Shown here piece by piece: positions 8,819 through 16,812 of a DNA stretch of 38,338 nt (within the stretch, counting starts at the first letter, position 1; each line of letters opens with the position of its first letter). Both the position numbers and the translations under genes were made by a program. The DNA comes from Chlamydiota bacterium (lineage in GTDB: Bacteria; Chlamydiota; Chlamydiia; Chlamydiales; Rhabdochlamydiaceae). The stretch covers positions 1 to 38,338 of the forward strand of contig JAPLSW010000064.1 of assembly GCA_026398435.1 (NCBI GenBank), read 5' to 3'. The notes below the pieces were generated by a model. That model was not told where the DNA came from, searched no databases, and was given only the letters and a program-made list of their open reading frames with translations.

Positions 8819-9828
8819 GGGATTAAAAACGAGCTAAAGACCTCTCGTACTTTATTTGTCGGAGCTCGCAGGAGCTCCTCAATACGTCCCATGCTCGGCC
8901 TATATACCCATAGGCCGACCTTACCTTCTACTGGTAGTTTCCCCTCAAGCCGGCTTGGAGCTACTTGAAACTCTTCCCAACTCATTGTCCTATTCCGATA
9001 AGAGCTAACAAGCTGTCTATTTTTCTCCTCGTCACAAAGAAGGGATTTTGTGTAGATCTGCTTCCATACGTGAGGAGGATAAAAGTCGTCGTCAATAGGC
9101 TCTTCATTAAAACACTCATAGAGCATGTACTCTACCTCTGCTTGATAAATAGGCTTTGGAACAAGCCCAAATACCAAATATTTGTGAGGAGAATCTGAGG
9201 CGCATAGCAGATGAATCCCCCTTGCCTGGCTTGCAATATGTTTTACTACGTACTGCTTGCAATTGGAAAAATAGGCTATATCTCCCAACTGGATTTGGCT
9301 TTTATTCTGAAGAAAGCATCTTGGGAATAGCACAGAAAGAGGAGATTGGCTATCGGCTGTTAAAGTCCACCTAAACGGAGAATCAAATCCAAAAAGGATA
9401 TCGAATTTTTCCTCTCCAAGAAGGTCGAGCAAGGCGAAATAGGACGCTAAATAACATACATTGCCACAATCCAGAAAACTGAGGCCCTCCTTTAGATGCA
9501 GCATCGCTTTAGAGGCTCTTATCCCCTCTTTAAGAGAGAACGCATACAGATGCCTGCCTGTGGGGCTGGTAGCGTCTTCTATATGGGTCACGACTTCTTG
9601 AGGACCATGGCCATGATATGTGCTGCCTAAATCTACAGAGCTACTTGCAAGAGGCAGATTGCTCAGCCTTTTACAGGCCTTATAAAATTCAGTAGCATAC
9701 CACACCCCTTTATGCAAAAGAGTGCCGTCAGGATCTTCTGTAGAAGAAAACCGCTCATATGAATCAGCCAGGATTTCCTGCATATGGAAGATCTGCCGGG
9801 AAATAAAAGTATCTTTAGTGGATGGCAA
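8815..9828 (-). CDS. Tgl-like transglutaminase candidate
   Basis: This 337-residue cytoplasmic-looking protein resembles Bacillus spore transglutaminase Tgl as I recall it. YAFSLKEGIRASKAML followed by LSFLDCGNVCYLASYFALLD, then GEEKFD, parallels Tgl's segment leading to ECATA..YYLALID..GEDKFN. LGDIAYFSN (181-189) parallels its LGDCLYFKN. The nucleophile would be Cys121, with Asp120 where Tgl has Glu. The second Tgl glutamate (in RGEN) is not obvious: the aligned stretch reads ARGIHLLC. Tgl enzymes crosslink Gln and Lys side chains; here the substrate could be bacterial or host. The protein is longer than Tgl (~245) with an ~90-residue C-terminal extension. The start is TTG, chosen because AGAGG lies six bases upstream. 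The stop codon shares bases with that of the convergent outer-membrane gene. Confidence 0.5.
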   Translation of the reverse strand: MPSTKDTFISRQIFHMQEILADSYERFSSTEDPDGTLLHKGVWYATEFYKACKRLSNLPLASSSVDLGSTYHGHGPQEVVTHIEDATSPTGRHLYAFSLKEGIRASKAMLHLKEGLSFLDCGNVCYLASYFALLDLLGEEKFDILFGFDSPFRWTLTADSQSPLSVLFPRCFLQNKSQIQLGDIAYFSNCKQYVVKHIASQARGIHLLCASDSPHKYLVFGLVPKPIYQAEVEYMLYECFNEEPIDDDFYPPHVWKQIYTKSLLCDEEKNRQLVSSYRNRTMSWEEFQVAPSRLEGKLPVEGKVGLWVYRPSMGRIEELLRAPTNKVREVFSSFLIP

Positions 9829-9845
9829 AAAAACCTCTATAAAAA

Positions 9846-9887
9846 AGCCAAAGACCTAAAATCCGAAAGGATTGTAGGTCTTTGGCT
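9846..9887 (-). terminator. Strong terminator after the aldolase gene
   Basis: A 12-bp perfect stem (AGCCAAAGACCT, 9846-9857, with 9876-9887) continues into an inner stem AATCC/GGATT closed by a GAAA tetraloop. On the minus strand a six-T run follows. It closes the transporter-aldolase operon. Confidence 0.85.
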
Positions 9888-9903
9888 CTGAGTTTAAAAC
9901 AAT

Positions 9904-10941
9904 TTAAGCGAGAGTTATTTCTTTGCAGAGATAAACATCTTGGATCGCATTAAGAAGCTGGACTCCTTCATTCATCGGTCTTTGGAAAGCCTTTCTTCCT
10001 GAAATAAGCCCCATACCGCCAGCTCTTTTATTGATAACGGCCGTTTCAACAGCTGTGCTTAAGTCATTATCCCCTGAAGCTCCACCGGAGTTGATAAGTC
10101 CAATTCTACCCATGTAGCCATTGGCTACTTGGTATCTTGTTAGATCTATCGGATGGTTTGTGCAAAGGGTTGTATACATAGCTTCTGTCTGCTTACCGAA
10201 ATTGAGCGCTTTAAAGCCCCCATTATTCTCGGGAAGCTTTTGCTTTACGATATCGGCTTTAATTGTCGCACCGAGGTGGTTTGCTTGACCGGTAAGGTCC
10301 GCTGCTTCATGGTAGTCCATCTCTTTTGTTTTAAAGGCAGGATTTCTCAAGTAGCACCATAGTACTGTAGCCATGCCAAGCTCATGCGCCATTTCAAAGG
10401 CACGGCTTACTTCCATGATCTGTCTTGAGCTCTCAGGAGAGCCAAAGTAGACAGTTGCGCCGACTGCTACGCAGCCCATCTCATACGCTTGCTTAACGCT
10501 TGCAAATAGGATCTGATCGTGCTTAGTAGGATAGGTAAGGAGTTCATTGTGATTGAATTTAAGCATGAAAGGGATCTTATGTGCGTATTTTCTAGCGACG
10601 ATCCCTAAAACACCGAGTGTTGATGCAACAGAGTTACATCCCCCTTCGATGGCGAGTTTAACGATATTTTCTGGATCAAAATACTGGATGTTCTTCGCAA
10701 AAGAAGCACCAGCTGTATGTTCAATCCCCTGATCTACAGGTAGAATAGAAAGGTGACCTGTCCCTGCAAGACGACCTGAGTTATATAGAGTGTTTAAGCT
10801 TCTTAGCACTCGGATATTTCTATCAGACTGCGAAAAGATCCGATCAACCCAATCAGGGCCTGGGATATGGAGACTTTCTTTGGGTATAGTTTTGCAAACG
10901 TGGCCTAAAAGATTCTGTGCTTTACTGCAATCCAGCTTCAA
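9904..10941 (-). CDS. fbaB: Class I fructose-bisphosphate aldolase (DhnA/FbaB type)
   Basis: The enzyme cleaves fructose-1,6-bisphosphate into dihydroxyacetone phosphate and glyceraldehyde-3-phosphate through a lysine Schiff base. The sequence follows E. coli FbaB nearly throughout: [71 protein letters not shown] (the Schiff-base lysine lies in DIVKQK) and a C-terminal [20 protein letters not shown]. The first FbaB-like residues are [20 protein letters not shown]. No ATG fits them; I chose the TTG at 10941, giving 345 residues against ~350 in the family, with GGAAG just upstream. An ATG at 11004 would add 21 unrelated residues encoded inside the upstream transporter gene. The chosen start overlaps the transporter's end by 20 bases, suggesting coupled translation. 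Confidence 0.9.
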   Translation of the reverse strand: MKLDCSKAQNLLGHVCKTIPKESLHIPGPDWVDRIFSQSDRNIRVLRSLNTLYNSGRLAGTGHLSILPVDQGIEHTAGASFAKNIQYFDPENIVKLAIEGGCNSVASTLGVLGIVARKYAHKIPFMLKFNHNELLTYPTKHDQILFASVKQAYEMGCVAVGATVYFGSPESSRQIMEVSRAFEMAHELGMATVLWCYLRNPAFKTKEMDYHEAADLTGQANHLGATIKADIVKQKLPENNGGFKALNFGKQTEAMYTTLCTNHPIDLTRYQVANGYMGRIGLINSGGASGDNDLSTAVETAVINKRAGGMGLISGRKAFQRPMNEGVQLLNAIQDVYLCKEITLA

Positions 10942-12262
10942 TTTCTTCCAAACTCTTCCCCTTTGTCTCCGGAATACAGTAATAGACAAAAACCAGACAG
11001 GCAAGTGTCAGCACGGCAAAAAGCTCAAACACACCCGAGGATCCCATCAGCTTCATAAGATCTAGAAAAACAAGAGAAAGAGCAAAGTTGAATATCCAGT
11101 TGGATGTCGCTGCAAGGCCCATAGCCCTTCCCCGTATTTTCAACGGATAGATCTCTGAGATAAGAACGAATGTGACAGGGCCAATGCCAATAGCAAAAAA
11201 AGCAATATATCCCATAAGAGCTACAACGGAAAGCGCAGCTGTGTGTTCGTTTTTTAAAAATAAAACAACGGCCAGCAGCTGCAGAGATACTAGCATACCA
11301 GAAAGGCCAAGAAATAGGAGCTTCCTTCTTCCCATCCTATCGATTAGCCAAACAGAAAGACCCGTTGAAAGAACATTAATGATCCCAAGCCCTATGGCTG
11401 CAAGTATAGCGATATCGACTGTTTGAAACCCCGCTTCAGCAAAGATTTTAGGGGCGTAGTAGATAACGGTATTGATTCCCGTGATCTGTTGGAACATATT
11501 TAGGACAATTCCTATGATGAGAACATACCTGATTTTAGGTTTGCTAAATAGGCTAGCGAGCGTTTGTTTCTCTTTATAGTTTGCACTTATAACAGGGGGG
11601 AGATGATGCATGTGAGAGCTTGTATTGCCACGTAGCTTCTGCAGAGCAAGATCTGCTTTTTCTTTTAGCCCTTGAGAAAAAAGCCAGCTAGGACTCTCAC
11701 AAACCATGAGCAGTAAAAAAAACTGCAGAACCGAGGGTATTAGACCTACCATGAACATACTGCGCCAGCTTGCCTCATCGGCAAAGGCGTAGTTCACAAG
11801 GTAGGCAGAGAGAATCCCCATAGTAACAACGAGCTGATGAACACAGACAAATGCTCCCCTAAGCCTTGCTGGAGCAATTTCAGCAATGTATAGTGGAGCT
11901 GTCATTGAAATTAGACCGACGGCAAGTCCCGTAATAAACCTACCCACCATAAAGGAATATAGACCGCCGGATGAGCAAACAATTACAGTTCCAAGGGTGA
12001 ATAAGATCGAGGGAAGAAGAATCGCTTTTTTCCTTCCATAGCAGTCAGCAATTTTTCCCGCAAAAACAACTCCAAAAATAGCTCCGAGTAAGATAATGCT
12101 CACAGCTATCCCTTCCCCTGAGGAACTCATAGCGAATTCTTTTTCTAAAAAGGAAAGAGCTCCGGAGATGACAGCTGTTTGGAAGCCGAATAAAAAGCTA
12201 CCGAGAGTTGCAGTTAACAGAGCGAAAATCGCATAGCTGGTACATGGCTCTTGTTTTGTCAT
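10922..12262 (-). CDS. Sugar-porter family MFS transporter
   Basis: This 446-residue integral membrane protein has about 12 hydrophobic segments and sugar-porter signatures: [20 protein letters not shown] then [10 protein letters not shown] (end of helix 4 and loop), the loop motifs DCYGRKKA and [15 protein letters not shown] before the central loop, and [12 protein letters not shown] at the C-terminus. Such proteins take up hexoses or pentoses, usually with protons; the substrate cannot be told from sequence. It starts at an ATG with AAAAGG six bases upstream. The aldolase gene overlaps its 3' end, so the pair probably imports a sugar and feeds glycolysis, an inference from context. Confidence 0.88.
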   Translation of the reverse strand: MTKQEPCTSYAIFALLTATLGSFLFGFQTAVISGALSFLEKEFAMSSSGEGIAVSIILLGAIFGVVFAGKIADCYGRKKAILLPSILFTLGTVIVCSSGGLYSFMVGRFITGLAVGLISMTAPLYIAEIAPARLRGAFVCVHQLVVTMGILSAYLVNYAFADEASWRSMFMVGLIPSVLQFFLLLMVCESPSWLFSQGLKEKADLALQKLRGNTSSHMHHLPPVISANYKEKQTLASLFSKPKIRYVLIIGIVLNMFQQITGINTVIYYAPKIFAEAGFQTVDIAILAAIGLGIINVLSTGLSVWLIDRMGRRKLLFLGLSGMLVSLQLLAVVLFLKNEHTAALSVVALMGYIAFFAIGIGPVTFVLISEIYPLKIRGRAMGLAATSNWIFNFALSLVFLDLMKLMGSSGVFELFAVLTLACLVFVYYCIPETKGKSLEEIEAGLQ

Positions 12263-12326
12263 AAAAAACCTTTTTATAAAATCTTACTAAAAAGGTATGG
12301 CAAAATATGAAAAAAAGAAATAGCTA

Positions 12327-12352
12327 AAGATCGGCAACTTTAGGCCGATCTT
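12327..12352 (-). terminator. Terminator of the acetyltransferase gene
   Basis: A 9-bp perfect stem AAGATCGGC/GCCGATCTT (12327-12335 with 12344-12352) encloses the stop codon of the minus-strand gene ending at 12340. A T-rich stretch follows after about ten bases (minus strand). Confidence 0.6.
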
Positions 12353-12792
12353 AAGGAATCTGCAAGAATTGTTTTCTTCATCACTCTATGAGGAGATTCC
12401 ATGAAATCAAAGGGCTCCCCATCAGGGTGGTAGCCAAGCTTCTCATAGAATCCCTCTAAATCCTCTTTTGCGAAAATATAAAGATTAGAGATCCCCTTCT
12501 TAGAAAGATCTTGCTCTAGATGAGCAATGAGTTTGCGACCACATCCCATTCCCCTGCAATCTTCGCTTAAAGCCAGTTGCATGATCCTTCCTGAATTCTC
12601 AGATTCCTGATGAAAAAGAACACACCCGACGATTTTTTTCTCGTTCATGACGAGCAGATGGATACACTCCATCTCTTCGGCTGTTATCTCAGAGCCCGGA
12701 GGCAATCCTAAAGGCTTTCTCAGGACTTCCCATCTTAGCATCAGTTCATCACGGTAATACGCGTGTGATGGAGTAATGAATTTGAATTTCAT
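12340..12792 (-). CDS. GNAT family N-acetyltransferase
   Basis: This 150-residue single-domain protein has the GNAT fold signature: beta-4 IMQLALSEDCRGMGCGRKLI supplies the acetyl-CoA pyrophosphate loop (RGMGCG), followed by NLYIFAKEDLEGFYEKLGYH, the usual C-terminal strand and FYEKLGY motif. The N-terminal LRWEVLRKPLGLPPGSE is typical of ElaA/YitI-like members. The acceptor is unknown; small amines, antibiotics and protein N-termini are all possible. It is likely monocistronic: it has its own terminator, and the transporter gene downstream has its own ribosome binding site. Confidence 0.85.
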   Translation of the reverse strand: MKFKFITPSHAYYRDELMLRWEVLRKPLGLPPGSEITAEEMECIHLLVMNEKKIVGCVLFHQESENSGRIMQLALSEDCRGMGCGRKLIAHLEQDLSKKGISNLYIFAKEDLEGFYEKLGYHPDGEPFDFMESPHRVMKKTILADSLRSA

Positions 12793-12988
12793 TGAGGCCC
12801 CCGCATTGAGTTAGATTTTTCAAAGAACTTATTGTCACTATGCATATCTATAGGTTTTAGGAAATATATTTTTTCACTTTTGCCCATCTTTCAACATTTT
12901 TTTTGTCATTTAAAATTTCTATATCGAGAAAAGCTGGCTTGCGCATTAGAAAATCGAATAAAGAATTATTAATTATATTTCTGACAAT

Positions 12989-13011
12989 ATCGAAAATTAT
13001 ATTTTCGATAA
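12989..13011. promoter_or_regulatory. Inverted repeat upstream of the 63-residue gene
   Basis: TATCGAAAAT (12989-12998) is followed by a 3-base loop and its exact complement ATTTTCGATA (13002-13011). Similar words occur nearby: TATCGAGAAAA at ~12922, ATCGAATAAA at ~12953 and TTTTCCGATAAAA at ~13043. It lies ~80 bases before the ATG at 13091 and could be an operator; no T-run follows, so a terminator is unlikely. Confidence 0.35.
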
Positions 13012-13090
13012 ATCCATATAAAAGGAATGTTAAACAAATCGGTTTTCCGATAAAATCTATGTCGTTTTAACCCTAAAAGAGGAAATAAGT

Positions 13091-13282
13091 ATGGCAAACC
13101 CAGTAACTCCACCACGTGTTCAACCAGTAGTACGAGTAGCTCCAGGAGCTCCAGCAAGACCTGTGAAAGCACCAACAACTACCACATTTACAGCAGCTAG
13201 AATTCTTTTCGCTCCTGAACCTGTTATAGCTACAGCTGTTACAGTAGAAACTGTAGCTGCCAATGTTCGAGTAATGCGTTAG
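13091..13282 (+). CDS. Small Pro/Ala/Val-rich protein, unknown
   Basis: The 63-residue frame is preceded by an excellent ribosome binding site (AGAGGAAATAAGT before the ATG), and an isolated gene-sized spacer surrounds it. It starts MANPVTPPRVQPVVRVAPGA and contains TTTTF and alternating Val/Ala segments. It has one Lys but several Arg, no cysteine, no signal peptide and no membrane helix. It resembles low-complexity basic proteins, but I recognise no family. A hairpin pair at ~13296-13358 follows. The strong ribosome binding site is the main reason to believe it. Confidence 0.55.
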   Translation: MANPVTPPRVQPVVRVAPGAPARPVKAPTTTTFTAARILFAPEPVIATAVTVETVAANVRVMR

Positions 13283-13328
13283 AGTAGAGAAATTCCCCTC
13301 TATAGCAAATCGCTATAGGGAGTTCTTA

Positions 13329-13358
13329 AGCGCCTTTTTCTTCATAAAAAAAGGCGCT
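13329..13358. terminator. Hairpin between convergent genes
   Basis: An 11-bp perfect stem AGCGCCTTTTT/AAAAAGGCGCT with an 8-base loop lies between the 63-residue gene (plus) and the methyltransferase gene (minus), and could terminate both. The T-runs lie inside the stem. A second, shorter hairpin (CTATAGC/GCTATAG) sits just upstream at ~13300-13318. Confidence 0.55.
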
Positions 13359-13366
13359 ACTTCACA

Positions 13367-14542
13367 TTACGAAATATAGAGAAGCAAGCTCTTAAGATAC
13401 TCCCCTTCCGGATGGTATAGGGAAAGAGGATGGTCAGCTGCTAGTATATGGTGCTGGAGAATACGGATATCTCTCTTAGTTTCTGCACCTGCTTGAAAAA
13501 TGATATGCTGAAACATCTGCTTATCGATGAAATAGGAACAGGACGAGGTTAAAACTAAAGTGCCTTTTTTGACTTTAGAAAAGACCAGACTATTAAGCCT
13601 TCGATAACCGATCGTAGCAGCTTCTATGTCTTTTCTTTTTTTTGCAAAAGCCGGAGGATCGATGATAATAACATCGTAGTCCCACTCCTTTTCTTTGGAG
13701 AGAAAATCAAAGACATCTTCACAAACCACTGTGTGGTGATCGGACGGGAATTGGTTCTGGTGGGAGTTCTTACTTGCATAGTTGCAAGCGCTCTCAGAAA
13801 TATCGACACTTGTTACATGGGAGGCACAACCGGCCAATGCATAGAGAGAAAAACCACCTGAATAGGCAAAACAATTCAGTACTTTCTTATTTTTGGAGCA
13901 TTTTCCAATGAGCCGTCTCATTTCCCTATGATCTAAGAAAAGACCTGTCTTCTGCCCATGGGTTAGAGAAACAAAAAATTCGATCCCATTTTCTTCGACT
14001 AAAACCTCTTCCACGAGCTCTCCAAGGATAACACCCTGAAAAGGCTCTAGCCCCTCTTGCGCGCGCGCAGAGGATGTAGATTTTTCATATAAAGACCGAA
14101 TAGGAAAAAGTTTAGCGATTTTTTCTACAACGATACTTTTGAGTTTTTCCATGCCAGCCGTACTTACCTGCATGACAAATACATCATTGTATTTGTCGAT
14201 CACAAGGCCTGGGAGGCCATCAGCTTCTGCATTGACAAGTCTGTAGCAATTGGTATCAGGAAGAATGCTTGCAGCGCGAAGCGCGGCTGCATCTAGAAGC
14301 TTGCTTTCAATGACAGCTCCAATATCTTCCTGAGTATAGCTGATAACACGCCCTGCAATCGAATTATCCGGGTGGAAATAGGCTCTAGCTAAGAACTCTC
14401 CCTTACTTGAATAAACATCTGCAAGATCTCCTAAGGAAAGATCTGGAAATATATCAATAGCTCCGGAAAAAATCCATGGGTGTCTATTTACAGCCACTGA
14501 CTTTTCTTTCCCAGGCTTTAGAATGACTCTTGGTAGCTTCAT
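13367..14542 (-). CDS. RlmI-like 23S rRNA cytosine methyltransferase (PUA + SAM domain)
   Basis: The 391-residue protein has the RlmI/YccW layout. An N-terminal PUA domain (~1-75; VILKPGKEKSVAVNRHPWIF) is followed by a Rossmann methyltransferase: LFLDHREMRRLIG, KVLNCFAYSGGFSLYA (SAM-binding motif I), VTSVDISESAC (motif II) and VIIIDPPAFAKKRKD (motif IV). RlmI makes m5C1962 in 23S rRNA in E. coli; paralogs with the same layout exist, so the exact target is inferred. Its ATG overlaps the stop of the upstream rimO gene as ATGA, so the two genes form a translationally coupled operon. Confidence 0.85.
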   Translation of the reverse strand: MKLPRVILKPGKEKSVAVNRHPWIFSGAIDIFPDLSLGDLADVYSSKGEFLARAYFHPDNSIAGRVISYTQEDIGAVIESKLLDAAALRAASILPDTNCYRLVNAEADGLPGLVIDKYNDVFVMQVSTAGMEKLKSIVVEKIAKLFPIRSLYEKSTSSARAQEGLEPFQGVILGELVEEVLVEENGIEFFVSLTHGQKTGLFLDHREMRRLIGKCSKNKKVLNCFAYSGGFSLYALAGCASHVTSVDISESACNYASKNSHQNQFPSDHHTVVCEDVFDFLSKEKEWDYDVIIIDPPAFAKKRKDIEAATIGYRRLNSLVFSKVKKGTLVLTSSCSYFIDKQMFQHIIFQAGAETKRDIRILQHHILAADHPLSLYHPEGEYLKSLLLYIS

Positions 14543-15936
14543 ACCAGAGCCAATTGCTGAGCTGGCTTTTTCATTGGAGCTTCAAAGCAAGGAGCAATCA
14601 CACGACCGATGAGATCATAATCTGCCACTTGGGTGATTTCTACTTCATAAAGTCTTCCGAACTCCGTTACAACGCGGCCGTCGTTGATAATAATCTGACC
14701 ATCAATCTCTGGACACTGTCCGTAGAATCTACCTCTCATAAGTAGGGGCGAGTCAGGGTGGTATCCTTCGACTAGTACCTGGAGCTTTTGACCGAGAAAG
14801 CGTCTATTGTGTTTGCGAAGAACTTTCATTTGAGCGGACGCTAGTTTATCAAATCTTGCCTGCTTTACTTCTTCAGAAAGATGCCCTTCAAGGGTTGCAG
14901 AGGGGGATTCTTTTTCCAGAGAATATTGGAATATACCAATATTATCTAGCGGATGGGACTTTACAAAGGAGACTAGCTCTTCGAATTGCTCTTCAGTTTC
15001 ACCGGGGAAGCCAACCATAAGACTTGTGCGGATCACCATTGAAGGGATCTCCTTTCGAATTTTAGTAAGAATATCGAGAATTTGCTCTTTAGAAGTTTTT
15101 CTCTTCATTGCTTTTAGAACATCGTTGTTGATATGCTGAAGAGGCATATCGACATAGCGGCAAATACGAGCATCACTCTTGATAATTTCAATGAGTTCGT
15201 CTGTGATTTCATCAGGATAGAGATAGAGAAGGCGTAGCCAGAAATCCTTTTTCACTTTAAGCATCTCTTTTAAAAGAGTTTCAAGTCCCGGCTTTTCTTT
15301 AGTTTCCTTACCCCAGTCTCCCAGATCCTGGGCTATCAAAATAACCTCGTGAACACCCTGGTCTAAAAGTAGGTTGAACTCTTTTATGACCTGCTCTATA
15401 GATTTGCTTTTTAAAGGACCTTTGATTTTAGGGATAATGCAAAAAGCGCACTGCTTAGCGCAACCTTCAGCAATTTTCAAATAAGCGTAGTGCTTAGGAG
15501 TAGAAATCTGCCGAGGGATTTCTCCTGCCTGCAGGTAACTACGTGCGGAAGTAACAGCTTCTCCGGCCGTGGGAGCCTCAATTGCTTCCAAAATTTTTTC
15601 CACATCACCAGAACCTAAAAAATAGTGGATATCATTGAATTGCTTTTTTAGTTCATCACTGTGTTTTTGCACCATGCAACCAGCAACTATGACCTTCGCT
15701 GTTTTTTTCTTTTCATCGATGAGGGATTGGATAGTATCGCAGGACTCTTGTCGAGAAGAGGCTAAAAAGCCGCAAGTATTGACTACGAGGTAGTCTGCCC
15801 CAGAGGGCTCCTGAACTACTTCATAACCCGCTTTTAAAAGGATACCCAGCATCACTTCAGAATCAACTAGGTTTCTTGCGCATCCAAGGCTTGTAAAGTG
15901 GATCTTATTACCGGAGAGTATCTCTTTTGTCATCAT
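14539..15936 (-). CDS. rimO: Ribosomal protein S12 methylthiotransferase RimO
   Basis: This radical-SAM enzyme adds a methylthio group to an Asp of ribosomal protein S12. It has the three domains in order: an UPF0004 domain with cluster ligands Cys19 (SLGCARNLVDSEVM), Cys55 and Cys87 (IVAGCMVQKH); a radical-SAM core with Cys159, Cys163 and Cys166 (GCAKQCAFC); and a C-terminal TRAM domain ending ADYDLIGRVI. SLGCARNLVDSEVML favours RimO over the tRNA enzyme MiaB. At 465 residues it is slightly longer than the usual ~440. The start ATG (first of two adjacent) has AGGAAGG upstream. The next gene overlaps its stop by four bases. Confidence 0.93.
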   Translation of the reverse strand: MMTKEILSGNKIHFTSLGCARNLVDSEVMLGILLKAGYEVVQEPSGADYLVVNTCGFLASSRQESCDTIQSLIDEKKKTAKVIVAGCMVQKHSDELKKQFNDIHYFLGSGDVEKILEAIEAPTAGEAVTSARSYLQAGEIPRQISTPKHYAYLKIAEGCAKQCAFCIIPKIKGPLKSKSIEQVIKEFNLLLDQGVHEVILIAQDLGDWGKETKEKPGLETLLKEMLKVKKDFWLRLLYLYPDEITDELIEIIKSDARICRYVDMPLQHINNDVLKAMKRKTSKEQILDILTKIRKEIPSMVIRTSLMVGFPGETEEQFEELVSFVKSHPLDNIGIFQYSLEKESPSATLEGHLSEEVKQARFDKLASAQMKVLRKHNRRFLGQKLQVLVEGYHPDSPLLMRGRFYGQCPEIDGQIIINDGRVVTEFGRLYEVEITQVADYDLIGRVIAPCFEAPMKKPAQQLALV

Positions 15937-16323
15937 GTTGCCTTCCTCATTAAATGTTGGGGGAGAGTATAAGAGCTTTTTGGTTTAAACGCTAGGCAAT
16001 CTTAAACACCTAATTTTAAGTCTATTAAAAATAACCTTCATTCCCTCTATTCTTTTCTTAATTGAGCAGCTTACGCTCATAAAATACCTGCAAACAACTA
16101 GTATTTAGCGACTTAAAATTAAATTTTACAACCTACAACCCTGAATAATTACTTTAAATATATATAGGTACACTCAAAAAAAACCATATAACTCACTTAA
16201 AAACAATGAAGTAAATAAATCTAACGATGTATTTAAAAATTTACTAAAACTTTATAATTAAAATATGAAATATTGATATAATTAGATCAAATAAAAACTA
16301 AACCTAAAAAGGAGATATTAAAA
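15937..16323. other. AT-rich spacer with leader of the 123-residue gene
   Basis: A 387-base, very AT-rich spacer between divergent genes. TATAAT occurs at 16253-16258 and again at 16277-16282; the second lies ~40 bases before the ATG at 16324 and is the better -10 candidate, but neither has a clear -35. The rimO side should hold its promoter within the first ~80 bases. No RNA gene or repeat array was seen. Confidence 0.45.
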
Positions 16324-16695
16324 ATGTCAACTATATCAAATATTTTTATGCCAATCCAAGCTACAGGCTCATCAGGAGCCCTATCGCAGACCCCTCCATC
16401 AACATCGCCAGCAGAAGTCAGCGATTCGATAGTTAGCAAAGCCGCTCTTAAATTCCTAAAAACAGACTCTTCCACAGATCCCACTTTTGTTATTGACGGA
16501 GAAATTCTAACCCCTCCTAAAGTAGCTTCAACATTACGCAGATCCCCAGGTACACATGATTTACAAGCTCTTGCAGAGAATACTCTAGGCATGCGCAAAT
16601 CTCAACGTTCAGGCGATTTATCATCTCTTGCAGATGGCAGCTCTCCCCTACCGAGATCGCCAGCTGGTTCTATGGATTTGACAAGACTGGTGTAA
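16324..16695 (+). CDS. Small Ser/Pro-rich protein with three C-terminal repeats, effector-like
   Basis: The gene has an excellent ribosome binding site (AAGGAGATATT) and a textbook terminator, so expression is likely. The 123 residues begin MSTISNIFMPIQ, close in pattern to the MSHISNDFTAI start of the protein at 24319. Residues 72-123 hold three copies of a ~19-residue unit: RRSPGTHDLQALAENTLGM (72-90), RKSQRSGDLSSLADGSSPL (91-109) and PRSPAGSMDLTRLV (110-123). The shared core is basic-Ser-x-x-x-x-Asp-Leu-x-x-Leu. No signal peptide or membrane helix is seen. Repeated Arg-Ser-Pro sites could be phosphorylated or dock a partner, which is inference. I recognise no family. Confidence 0.7.
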   Translation: MSTISNIFMPIQATGSSGALSQTPPSTSPAEVSDSIVSKAALKFLKTDSSTDPTFVIDGEILTPPKVASTLRRSPGTHDLQALAENTLGMRKSQRSGDLSSLADGSSPLPRSPAGSMDLTRLV

Positions 16696-16719
16696 AACAA
16701 AAAACAGCACAAATTTAAA

Positions 16720-16749
16720 AGCGGAGATTTTCTATCTCCGCTTTTTTTT
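16720..16749 (+). terminator. Terminator of the 123-residue gene
   Basis: A 9-bp stem AGCGGAGAT/ATCTCCGCT (16720-16728 with 16734-16742) with a 5-base loop runs directly into eight T residues, 25 bases past the stop codon. It insulates the opp operon from the upstream gene. Confidence 0.9.
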
Positions 16750-16812
16750 AAACCATTTACGCAAAGAAAGTTCTCTGGTATATCCTCTTTAAAAAAATAT
16801 AGAGGTAGGTAT

